Under the pieces are notes generated by a model that was not told where the DNA came from, made no database searches, and saw only the letters and a program-made list of their open reading frames with translations. Both the position numbers and the translations under genes were made by a program. DNA of 5,999 nt from Chloroflexota bacterium (lineage in GTDB: Bacteria; Chloroflexota; Limnocylindria; Limnocylindrales; CSP1-4): positions 1 to 5,999 of the forward strand of contig JAJYJR010000378.1 of assembly GCA_021789355.1 (NCBI GenBank), read 5' to 3'. How positions within the stretch are numbered: the first letter of the stretch is position 1; each line of letters begins with the position of its first letter. Below are positions 1 through 5,865 of the stretch, piece after piece.

Positions 1-21
1 CTGGACTCGCTGGTCACCCAT
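1..21 (-). CDS. Possible start of a minus-strand gene, cut by the window edge
   Basis: An ATG at 21-19 on the minus strand is followed by seven open codons (MGDQRVQ) up to the window edge. A GGGAGG Shine-Dalgarno-like run at 35-30 sits 8 nt upstream, which is good spacing. An in-frame ATG 30 nt further upstream (51-49) is an alternative start. Seven residues allow no family assignment. The gene would lie downstream of the TauE/SafE pair on the same strand, separated by about 200 bp. The call rests only on the ribosome-binding site and the open frame. Confidence 0.3.
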
Positions 22-226
22 TCTCGTCGCCTCCCGGCGTGTTGTCCGCATCCATGGCGCACGCTGGCCGGCACCTGCCGCCAGACGCGTTCCCACTATA
101 CCCGACAGTCGCACGGGGAGGTCCCTCGATGACCGGCGCGGGCGCGCCCCGCGCCCCTTCTCCCTCCGCCGGGCAGCCCGGCGCCCGCTGGATTGATGGC
201 GGTCAATGCTCCAAAGGAGGCGGGGC
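22..226. other. Intergenic region with two GC-rich hairpins
   Basis: I see no credible gene here. The open plus-strand frames that cross it have no family resemblance and run antisense into the TauE/SafE gene. The region holds two strong inverted repeats (listed separately) and a minus-strand TATAGT -10-like hexamer at 100-95 that lacks a convincing -35. That hexamer would be placed to serve the possible gene starting at 21. Confidence 0.5.
135..183 (-). terminator. Paired GC-rich hairpins downstream of the TauE/SafE genes
   Basis: Two perfect inverted repeats lie back to back. One has arms GGCGCGGG (135-142) and CCCGCGCC (148-155) with a 5-nt loop. The other has arms CGCCGGG (167-173) and CCCGGCG (177-183) with a 3-nt loop. 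They begin about 44 nt after the stop of the second TauE/SafE gene, where a terminator would be expected. Neither is followed by a T-tract on either strand, so a classical intrinsic terminator is not demonstrated. In such GC-rich DNA one hairpin could arise by chance. Confidence 0.25.
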
Positions 227-610
227 TCAGCCGCGGATGGCGGAGGCGATCTGCCAAACGCCGAGCGCGAGAATCAAGACGGCGAAAATCTTTCGCAGCA
301 GGTCGGCGGACACCCTCTCGGTGAGGCGACTGCCGAGCAATCCTCCGAAGAAGATTCCCGGCATCGTGAGCAAACCGACACGGTAATCGACTTGATGCGC
401 GTGGGCGTAGGCGAGAAAGGCGAGCAAGCCCGTGGGCGGAACGAGCGCCATCAAGCTGGTTCCCTGCGCCTTGCGCTCGTCGAACCGAAAGAGCAGCACG
501 AGCATCGGCACCAGCAACACACCGCCGCCGATCCCCACGAGTCCGCTCAGCACGCCCATGGCCATCGCGCCCAGGACGATGAGCAGCAGGCGGCGGCGTG
601 GGTCAGACAT
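227..610 (-). CDS. Half-size TauE/SafE-family membrane protein (second of tandem pair)
   Basis: This encodes a 127-residue inner-membrane protein of the TauE/SafE (former DUF81) family, whose characterised members move sulfite, sulfoacetate or other small organosulfur anions across the cytoplasmic membrane. It shows four or five hydrophobic segments (about 8-24, 28-42, 52-69, 78-95, 107-124). The family signature appears as GIGGGVLLVP (26-35) followed by AQGTS (48-52). A normal TauE/SafE protein is about 250 residues built from two related halves; this is one half, ending cleanly at SAIRG-stop. The start chosen is the ATG at 610, which overlaps the stop of the upstream gene by 8 nt (ATGTCTGA) and has GGGAAG about 8 nt upstream. 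An in-frame ATG at 646 would add 12 hydrophilic residues and lengthen the overlap. The substrate is unknown. Pairing with its neighbour to make a full transporter is inference. Confidence 0.85.
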   Translation of the reverse strand: MSDPRRRLLLIVLGAMAMGVLSGLVGIGGGVLLVPMLVLLFRFDERKAQGTSLMALVPPTGLLAFLAYAHAHQVDYRVGLLTMPGIFFGGLLGSRLTERVSADLLRKIFAVLILALGVWQIASAIRG

Positions 611-998
611 GGAGTCTTCCCGTGGGCCGCGCGCCGCTGCGGCCATGGAAGAGCAGCGCGGCCGTGAGCACCAGGAAGGAGCCGAACAGGATGCTCAAGG
701 CGCGGTCTCCGATGCCCACGGCCAGCAGGCCGCCGACCAGGCCCCCGCACAGGAAGCCCAGCGCGCAGGCTATTCCCGCGCTCCAATCCACGTCGCCCTG
801 CTTCCGATAGACCAGCAGGGCGCCCAGGCCGAGCGGCGGCAGCAGGAGAAAGACGGACGTCCCCTGAGCCATCCGCTGGGTGAGGCCGAGGAGAAAGACG
901 TATGCGGGGACGAGCACCACTCCTCCTCCCACGCCCATCAGGCCGACGAGCAGCCCCACGGCCAGTCCCAGGAGCAACAGACCGACGACGCTTGGCAT
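603..998 (-). CDS. Half-size TauE/SafE-family membrane protein (first of tandem pair)
   Basis: This encodes a 131-residue inner-membrane protein of the TauE/SafE family. Hydrophobic segments lie at about 4-20, 24-39, 48-64, 73-94 and 99-117. The signature GVGGGVVLVP (22-31) and AQGTS (44-48) match the same positions in the downstream gene, so the two proteins are paralogues. Like its partner it is half the usual family length and ends naturally, with no sign of a frameshift joining the two: each has its own N-terminal signature block, not complementary parts of one chain. The start is ATG 998-996, with AGG about 7 nt upstream, a weak ribosome site. The 8-nt overlap with the next gene suggests translational coupling and equal synthesis. 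Export of a sulfur oxyanion or organosulfonate is the family expectation, not something shown here. Confidence 0.85.
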   Translation of the reverse strand: MPSVVGLLLLGLAVGLLVGLMGVGGGVVLVPAYVFLLGLTQRMAQGTSVFLLLPPLGLGALLVYRKQGDVDWSAGIACALGFLCGGLVGGLLAVGIGDRALSILFGSFLVLTAALLFHGRSGARPTGRLHV

Positions 999-1019
999 AG
1001 TTTGCCTGAGGTTGGACGG

Positions 1020-1054
1020 TGACGGGAATCGGCCTCGAACCCACGACCTGCGGA
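1020..1054 (-). pseudogene. Possible tRNA 3'-half remnant
   Basis: Read on the minus strand, this stretch looks like the end of a tRNA: a variable-loop-like AGGTC (1049-1045), a T-arm with loop TTCGAGG (1039-1033) closed by G53-C61, then a 7-nt acceptor-like strand TCCCGTC and a discriminator A at 1020. The T-stem is damaged: the G51-G63 pair is a mismatch and G49-T65 is only a wobble. I find no matching 5' acceptor strand (GACGGGA) or D-arm within the next 90 nt upstream, so this is not a working tRNA. It may be a remnant left by recombination at a tRNA gene, or chance resemblance. Confidence 0.3.
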
Positions 1055-1060
1055 ATAATA
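1055..1060 (-). promoter_or_regulatory. Possible -10 box for the TauE/SafE pair
   Basis: The minus strand reads TATTAT (1060-1055), five of six matches to the sigma-70 -10 consensus, inside an AT-rich patch that stands out in this GC-rich sequence. It lies about 57 nt upstream of the first TauE/SafE start codon. No good -35 hexamer is visible 16-18 bp upstream. If real, it gives the pair its own promoter, separate from the efflux genes. Confidence 0.25.
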
Positions 1061-1082
1061 GCTCGCGCCGGCAGCAGTACCA

Positions 1083-1100
1083 GCGGCCACCACCGGCCGC
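1083..1100 (-). terminator. Hairpin between the efflux genes and the TauE/SafE pair
   Basis: A perfect 6-bp inverted repeat, GCGGCC (1083-1088) and GGCCGC (1095-1100), encloses a 6-nt loop, about 115 nt after the stop of the adaptor gene. No T-tract follows it on the minus strand, so termination here is only possible. The rest of the 999-1215 gap, apart from the tRNA-like stretch and the -10-like box, shows nothing I can name. Confidence 0.2.
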
Positions 1101-1215
1101 GATCAGGCATCCGGCACGTCGTCATCCACTCGCGCAGTGCCCGCCCGTTCCGTTCGCGACCGCTGGAGCGGGGCGCACATCGGGGTACGCCGCGCGTGTC
1201 GGCTCCCGAGGCGCC

Positions 1216-2427
1216 TCAGTGCCCTTGCCCCCGCTTGGCCGCTTCCGGCTTGGCCGCTCCGGCGACCCGCACCGAGTCGCCGCTCGCGAGGGCCTCCGAT
1301 GGATCCAGGACGACCCGGTCCGCCGGGCCGACTCCGGTGAGGATTTCGACCGTCTGCCCGAAGTCGCGGCCGAGCGCGACCCTCCGCATTTCGATCGTGC
1401 CCGCCGGCCGCACCACCGCGACCTCGGGGCCCTCCGTGCGGAACATCAACGTGGTGGCGGGGAGCACCAGCCTGGCCCCACGCCGCGTGCCTGTGAACCG
1501 GACCTGCGCGTAGCTGCCAGCGAGGATTTCTCCCCGTGGATTGTCGACCACCAGCTCGACCAGCAGCGTCCGGGAGTCGGCGGAGATGGCGCCCGCCGTG
1601 CGGGCCACCGTGGCGGTGAACGCCCGTCCCGGCAGCTCGGGGACCAGCACCTCCGCCCGCTCGCCGGGCGCGATGCCGAGGGCATCAGACTGCGGCACGC
1701 GGACGTGTGCCCGCAACCGATCCGTCCGCTCGAGGCGGAAGAGCGGCTCGGCGCCAGAAGCCGGAATCAGCTCGCCTACGTCGGCGTTGCGCTCGGTGAT
1801 GGTGCCGGCAAACGGGGCGGTGACGCGGGCGAACGCCTGCAGGCTCTCCAGGCGACTGAGATCGGCGCGGGCGGCCTCCACCGTGGCGGTCTTCAACGCC
1901 AGGTCGGCCTGCTTCTCGGTGTTTTCCTCCTCGGTGGCGCTCGCGGTGCGAAACAGCGCGGCGTAGCGGTCGGCCGTGATCCTCGCCAGCGCCAACGCGG
2001 CCTGATTGGCGGCGACCTGATAGCGCGCCTGGGCGACCTGATGATCGAGCTCCGGCGTCTCGATGATTGCCAACAGCTGGCCCGCCCGCACGTGCGCGCC
2101 GATGTCCACCAGCCAGCGCTCCACGTAGCCGCTGGCGCGGGCATAGATGGGCGCGTCCGTCCATGGTTCCAGGGACGCGGGCAGCAGGAGCCCCGCCCTC
2201 TGGTCCCCCGGAGCCGGCGAGACCACCGCGACCGTGGGAATGGCCAGCGTGCGGGTCTCGGAGGCCAGCGCGGCGCGCTGGCGCAGGCGCGGCAGCCAGC
2301 CGTAGAGGAAGGCAGCCGTGATTACGGTTCCCGCCACAGCCGCGACGCGCCAGCGCCGGAAAGGCGACTGGTCTCGCGGAGCTGGCATGGGCGTCGCGTC
2401 GGTGCGAGGCGTTGCCGGTGCCTTCAT
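1216..2427 (-). CDS. RND efflux periplasmic adaptor (HlyD/membrane fusion protein family)
   Basis: This encodes a 403-residue adaptor that links an inner-membrane RND pump to an outer-membrane channel across the periplasm. A short Pro/Arg-rich cytoplasmic tail is followed by one membrane segment at about 28-44. There is no lipobox cysteine, so it is anchored by this helix. The first half of the biotinyl-lipoyl-like domain spans about 94-125 (IYARASGYVERWLVDIGAHV region, then ETPELD). An Ala-rich alpha-helical hairpin covers about 126-198, and the second lipoyl half about 200-222 (VTAPFAGTI). The beta-barrel follows to about 315 and the membrane-proximal domain to about 388. Length and domain order are normal for the family. 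The ATG overlaps the permease stop as ATGA, and AGGAGG lies 6 nt upstream, so the two are translationally coupled. No His/Met-rich metal-binding segment is visible; the substrate is unknown. Confidence 0.93.
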   Translation of the reverse strand: MKAPATPRTDATPMPAPRDQSPFRRWRVAAVAGTVITAAFLYGWLPRLRQRAALASETRTLAIPTVAVVSPAPGDQRAGLLLPASLEPWTDAPIYARASGYVERWLVDIGAHVRAGQLLAIIETPELDHQVAQARYQVAANQAALALARITADRYAALFRTASATEEENTEKQADLALKTATVEAARADLSRLESLQAFARVTAPFAGTITERNADVGELIPASGAEPLFRLERTDRLRAHVRVPQSDALGIAPGERAEVLVPELPGRAFTATVARTAGAISADSRTLLVELVVDNPRGEILAGSYAQVRFTGTRRGARLVLPATTLMFRTEGPEVAVVRPAGTIEMRRVALGRDFGQTVEILTGVGPADRVVLDPSEALASGDSVRVAGAAKPEAAKRGQGH

Positions 2428-5400
2428 CGAGAGCCTCCTGGCGATGTCGCCGGCGGAGACGCCGCGTTCGGCACTTCTTCGCTCGGGGCCTGCGCACGAG
2501 GGTGCAGCAGGTGAAACACCACGGGAACGACGAACAGTGTGGCGGCGGTGGCCACGACCAGGCCGCCGATCACTGCGCGGCCCAGCGGGGCGTTCTGCTC
2601 ACCGCCCTCGCCCAGGCCGGTCGCCATGGGCAGCATGCCGATGATCATGGCGAGCGCGGTCATCAGCACCGGCCGCAGCCGGCCCACGCCGGCGTCCCAG
2701 GCGGCGCGCAGCGGGTCGAGCCCCCGGTGCAGGTTGTTGCGGGCGAACGTGACCACCAGCACAGCGTTGGCAGTGGCGACGCCGAGGCTCATGATCGCGC
2801 CCATGAGCGCGGGCACGCTCAGCGTGGTGAAGGTGAGGTACAGACTCCACACCACGCCGGCCAGCGCCCCCGGCAGCGCCGTGATGATGATGAGCGGATC
2901 GCGCCAGCTCTGGAAGTTGACGACCAGCAGCAAATAGATCAGGCCCAGCGCCATGAGCAGCCCCAGCCCCAGCCCGGCGAAGCTGGCGCGCATCGTCTGC
3001 GCCTGGCCGCGCATCGTGATGAAGCTGCCGCGCGGCAGCTCCTTTCCCGTCGTCGCGACCAGCGGGGTGATCGCGTGCAGCACCCCGCCGAGATCGCGAC
3101 CGCTCACCCCGCCGAACACGTCAACCACCGGCTGGATGTCGTAGTGGGAGTAGATCGGCGCGCCGCCGACGCGCCGCGCGGTGGCGACGTTGGCCAGGAT
3201 CTGCGCGCCGCCGCTGTCGGACTCGCCCCCGGTGATGGGGATCGCGCTGAGCGCGCCCAGCGACGGCATGGCGTACTCCGGCACCCGCATGTTCACCTTG
3301 TACTGCACACCGTTGCCCGGGTCCACCCAGTAATTGGGCTGCGCCTGCTCGCTGCCGCTCAGCGTCAGCAGGACGGCGTTGGCCACGTCGCGCTCGGACA
3401 AACCGAGTTCCGACGCCCTGGCGCGGTCCACGGTGTAGTGCAGCTGCGGCTGGTCGGCAGGCTGCTGGATGCGCACGTCCACGGCGCCCGGGATGCGGCG
3501 GATGCGGTTCGCCAGGCGCGCGGCCACCGCCCGGTCGTGCGCCAGGTCGCGGCCCACGATCTGAATGTCGAAGGGCGCGGGCAAGCCGAAGTTGATCGTC
3601 TGGCTCACGATGTCCGCGGGAAGAAAGTAGAAGGTGCTCCCCGGAAACTCGCGGCTCAAGCGGGGGCGCAACCGACGCACGTAGCCGGCCGTGGGCCGGT
3701 GGCCGTGGCCCAACGCCACCAGGATGTCGGCGTCCGCGGTCCCGGTCAGGCCGTTGTCCACGTAGGCCAGCGGAATCCCCCCGCTGGGCATGCCGATGTT
3801 GTCGAGCATGCCGGCCAGCTCCGGCCCCGGCACCTCGTCGCGGATCACGGCCTCGACGCGATCCACCAGGCGCACGGTCTCCTCGATGCGGGTGCCGCTG
3901 CGGGCGCGCACGTGCAAGCGGAACTGACCCGCGTCCACCGCCGGGAAGAAGTCCTGGCCGAGCTGAGGGACGAGTGCGAGCGCCGTCGCGCCGCAAAACA
4001 CCAGGAACAGGGCGACGACCGGCCAGCCGTGGCCCAGCGCGACGCCCAGCGAGGCCCGGTAGCGCTCCCGGAAGCCGTGGAAGCCGCTCTCGAAGCTGGT
4101 CTGGAGCGCGGCCAGCGGCCGCAGCCACCGCGGCCCGGTGCCGGCGACGGAGCCGGGTCCGCCGCCGCGATACGCGCCGCCGTGATAGAACCACATGACC
4201 AGGGTCGGCACCAGCGTCCGGGACAGGACGTAGCTCGCCAGCACGGCGAAGACCACCGCCTCGGCCAGGGGCACGAAGAGGTAGCGCGCCGTCCCGCTGA
4301 GGAAGAACATCGGCACGAACACGATGGAGATGCAGAGCGTGGAGACGAACGCCGGCAGCGCGATCTCCTGCGCGCCGTCCAAGATAGCCTGGACCGTCGG
4401 CTTGCCCGTCGCCATCTGGCGGTGGACGTTTTCGATCTCGACCGTCGCGTCGTCCACCAGAATGCCCACCGACAATGCGAGACCGCCGAGCGTCATCAAG
4501 TTGATCGTCTCTCCCAGGGCGCTGAGCGCGCCGAGGGACGCCAGGATGGACAGCGGGATGGAAAGGGCGATGATGAGGGTGCCGCGCCACGCGCCCAGAA
4601 ACAGCAGGATCATCAGGGCCGTCAACGCCGCGGCGATCACGCCCTCCTTTACCACGCCGCTGACCGCCGCCCGGACGAACAGCGACTGATCGGCGAACTC
4701 CTGGACGGACACGCCGGGCGGCAGGGTGCCCAGAATCCGCGGCATGGCCCGCTTCACGCCATCCACCACCCGGAGGGTGGAGGCGGCGCCGCTCTTGAGC
4801 ACTGTCAGCAACACTCCGCGCACCCCGTTCAGCCGGACGACGTTCTCCTGCGGCAGGTATCCATCGTGCACCTGCGCCACCTCGCCGACCCGGATCACCG
4901 CCCCGTTGACCGTCCGAATCGGCAGGTCGTTCAGCTCCTGGAGCAGCGCGGGGCTGCTGTTCAGTGAGACATCGTACTCCGTCGTGCCGATCTTCGCGGT
5001 GCCGCTGGGGAGGACGAAGTTCTGCGCCGTGAAGGCGTTCAGCACGTCCTGGGGCGCGAGGTGTTTCGCTTCGAGCGCGGCGAGGTTCAGGTCCACCGCG
5101 ACCACGCGCACCTTGCCGCCCGCCGGCATTGGGATCGAGGCCCCCCGCACCACCGACAGGCCCATCTTGACCCGGTTCATCGCCAGGTCCTGCAGCTCCT
5201 GCTCCGACAGCCGGTCGCTGGCGAGACTGTACTGGAGGACCGGGACGCTCGAAGCGTTGTATTGCAGCACGAACGGCGGCGTCGCGCCGGGCGGCAGCGA
5301 GCGCAGGATCGTCTGCGCGCTGGCCGTAATCAGCGCCACGCCCTGGGGCACCGAGGCGCCGGGTTGGAGGAAGACCTTGATGACGCCGACGCCGTTGTAG

Positions 5401-5654
5401 GAGGTGGATTCTATGTGCTGAATGTCGTTGACCAGGGTGGCGATCATCCGCTCGTGGTTGTACACGATGCGTTGCTCGACCTCCCGGGCGTTGAGCCCGT
5501 CGTACGTCCACACCACGCTGACGACCGGGATGTTGATCGAGGGGAGGATGTCGGTAGGCGTGCGCAGCAGCACGAACGGCATCGCCAGCAACGGCAGCAG
5601 GGCCGCCACCACGAAGGTGTAAGGCCTCCGCAGGGCTAAGCGGACGATCCACAT
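2424..5654 (-). CDS. RND-family efflux permease
   Basis: This encodes a 1076-residue inner-membrane proton-driven pump of the AcrB/MexB type, which would work as a trimer. TM1 covers about 12-30, followed by the first porter domain beginning TDILPSINIPVV. TM2-TM6 lie at about 335-490, with the TM4 proton-relay pair D401-D402 in VDDATVEIENVHR. TM7 starts near 543, the second porter domain contains GQDFFPAVDAGQF (566-578), and TM8-TM12 lie at about 892-1050. The double aspartate is typical of the hydrophobe/amphiphile pumps; CusA-type metal pumps differ here. In TM10, where AcrB has STKNAILIVEFA, this protein reads ATANAVLVVTFA, so Ala962 replaces the relay lysine. The start MWIVRLALRRPYTF is chosen because RND pumps begin this way and GAGAGGAAGG precedes it; the frame stays open to an upstream ATG at 5786, inside the palindrome. 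It precedes its adaptor, the reverse of the usual order. No TolC-like gene is present. The substrate is unknown. Confidence 0.95.
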   Translation of the reverse strand: MWIVRLALRRPYTFVVAALLPLLAMPFVLLRTPTDILPSINIPVVSVVWTYDGLNAREVEQRIVYNHERMIATLVNDIQHIESTSYNGVGVIKVFLQPGASVPQGVALITASAQTILRSLPPGATPPFVLQYNASSVPVLQYSLASDRLSEQELQDLAMNRVKMGLSVVRGASIPMPAGGKVRVVAVDLNLAALEAKHLAPQDVLNAFTAQNFVLPSGTAKIGTTEYDVSLNSSPALLQELNDLPIRTVNGAVIRVGEVAQVHDGYLPQENVVRLNGVRGVLLTVLKSGAASTLRVVDGVKRAMPRILGTLPPGVSVQEFADQSLFVRAAVSGVVKEGVIAAALTALMILLFLGAWRGTLIIALSIPLSILASLGALSALGETINLMTLGGLALSVGILVDDATVEIENVHRQMATGKPTVQAILDGAQEIALPAFVSTLCISIVFVPMFFLSGTARYLFVPLAEAVVFAVLASYVLSRTLVPTLVMWFYHGGAYRGGGPGSVAGTGPRWLRPLAALQTSFESGFHGFRERYRASLGVALGHGWPVVALFLVFCGATALALVPQLGQDFFPAVDAGQFRLHVRARSGTRIEETVRLVDRVEAVIRDEVPGPELAGMLDNIGMPSGGIPLAYVDNGLTGTADADILVALGHGHRPTAGYVRRLRPRLSREFPGSTFYFLPADIVSQTINFGLPAPFDIQIVGRDLAHDRAVAARLANRIRRIPGAVDVRIQQPADQPQLHYTVDRARASELGLSERDVANAVLLTLSGSEQAQPNYWVDPGNGVQYKVNMRVPEYAMPSLGALSAIPITGGESDSGGAQILANVATARRVGGAPIYSHYDIQPVVDVFGGVSGRDLGGVLHAITPLVATTGKELPRGSFITMRGQAQTMRASFAGLGLGLLMALGLIYLLLVVNFQSWRDPLIIITALPGALAGVVWSLYLTFTTLSVPALMGAIMSLGVATANAVLVVTFARNNLHRGLDPLRAAWDAGVGRLRPVLMTALAMIIGMLPMATGLGEGGEQNAPLGRAVIGGLVVATAATLFVVPVVFHLLHPRAQAPSEEVPNAASPPATSPGGSR

Positions 5655-5659
5655 CGCGA

Positions 5660-5669
5660 CCTTCCTCTC
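5660..5669 (-). promoter_or_regulatory. Ribosome-binding site that sets the permease start
   Basis: The minus strand reads GAGAGGAAGG, ending 5 nt before the ATG at 5654-5652. The next upstream in-frame ATG (5786) lies in the regulatory palindrome. It would add 44 residues with no RND character, so this site decides the start. Confidence 0.7.
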
Positions 5670-5767
5670 GTCACCGTCACGCGCGCCCCACGGGATTGGA
5701 CGGAGCCGGGCTTCGATTGTTGCCGGGACACCGGCGCATACCACGTGCCACCGGGCGTCAGGCGTCC

Positions 5768-5795
5768 TTGACGCGTGGTTCCACAACTATTCAAT
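5768..5795 (+). promoter_or_regulatory. Candidate promoter for the ArsR-type regulator
   Basis: TTGACG (5768-5773) matches the -35 consensus at five of six positions. After a 16-bp spacer, TTCAAT (5790-5795) gives a weak -10 with four of six matches. The -10 lies inside the palindrome, as expected for a repressor that blocks RNA polymerase. Transcription would begin near 5802, leaving a leader of about 64 nt before the GTG. I could not find an equally good promoter on the minus strand for the permease. Confidence 0.35.
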
Positions 5796-5805
5796 TGATT
5801 AGTTG
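5784..5805. promoter_or_regulatory. Near-perfect 22-bp palindrome, likely ArsR/SmtB operator
   Basis: The outer arms CAACTA (5784-5789) and TAGTTG (5800-5805) are exact reverse complements and flank a perfect 8-bp core, TCAATTGA (5791-5798). Only the single bases at 5790 and 5799 (T and T) break the symmetry. The AT-rich character and TCAA..TTGA core resemble known binding sites of ArsR/SmtB dimers. The site lies in the divergent region between an ArsR-type gene and efflux genes. TTGATTAG (5795-5802) is also followed directly by TTGATAAC (5803-5810), which could be an additional half-site. Binding by the adjacent regulator is inference. Confidence 0.6.
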
Positions 5806-5812
5806 ATAACAT

Positions 5813-5829
5813 GCCTCGCGCCGCGAGGC
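5813..5829 (+). repeat. GC-rich hairpin in the regulator leader
   Basis: Arms GCCTCGC (5813-5819) and GCGAGGC (5823-5829) form a perfect 7-bp stem with a 3-nt loop. It starts 8 nt after the palindrome and lies in the predicted untranslated leader of the plus-strand regulator. It might affect the messenger RNA, or be an effect of high GC content. No riboswitch-like structure is evident. Confidence 0.35.
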
Positions 5830-5855
5830 GCGCGCCCCGCCGTCCCCGGAGCGCC

Positions 5856-5861
5856 AGGAGG
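5856..5861 (+). promoter_or_regulatory. Ribosome-binding site supporting the GTG start of the regulator
   Basis: AGGAGG lies 4 nt before the GTG at 5866. The spacing is slightly short, but it is a full-strength site, and no other start codon is close by in that frame. It supports the unusual start codon. Confidence 0.65.
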
Positions 5862-5865
5862 GCCC

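Noticed and set aside
39..386. Plus-strand frame of 115 codons at the left end
   Set aside because: It has no ribosome-binding site, is low-complexity Pro/Ala/Arg sequence, and overlaps the end of the second TauE/SafE gene in antisense.
227..998. One full-length TauE/SafE gene broken by a frameshift
   Set aside because: Each reading frame has its own start and complete signature block and ends naturally; the overlap is a tidy stop/start arrangement. A sequencing frameshift near 603-610 cannot be fully excluded.
547..1125. Minus-strand frame of 192 codons over the first TauE/SafE gene
   Set aside because: It is a shifted reading of the TauE/SafE gene with Arg/Pro-rich sequence. The real frame has the TauE signature.
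880..2514. Plus-strand open frame of 544 codons across the adaptor gene
   Set aside because: It is antisense to the adaptor and extends through the intergenic gap, with Arg/His-rich composition, no ribosome site and no family resemblance.
2412..4967. Plus-strand open frame of 851 codons antisense to the RND permease
   Set aside because: Its translation is rich in Arg, His, Gln and Asp with no membrane or domain pattern. It is the mirror of a well-recognised RND gene, and GC-rich DNA rarely has stops in such frames.
3121..5652. Minus-strand open frame of 843 codons in another frame of the permease
   Set aside because: The product is an Arg/Ala/Gly/Pro-rich low-complexity chain. The overlapping frame has full RND motifs, so this is a composition shadow.
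5655..5786. N-terminal extension of the permease from the ATG at 5786
   Set aside because: The 44 extra residues do not resemble an RND start, and the ATG falls in the palindrome. The ATG at 5654 has a good ribosome site and begins with the usual RND first helix.
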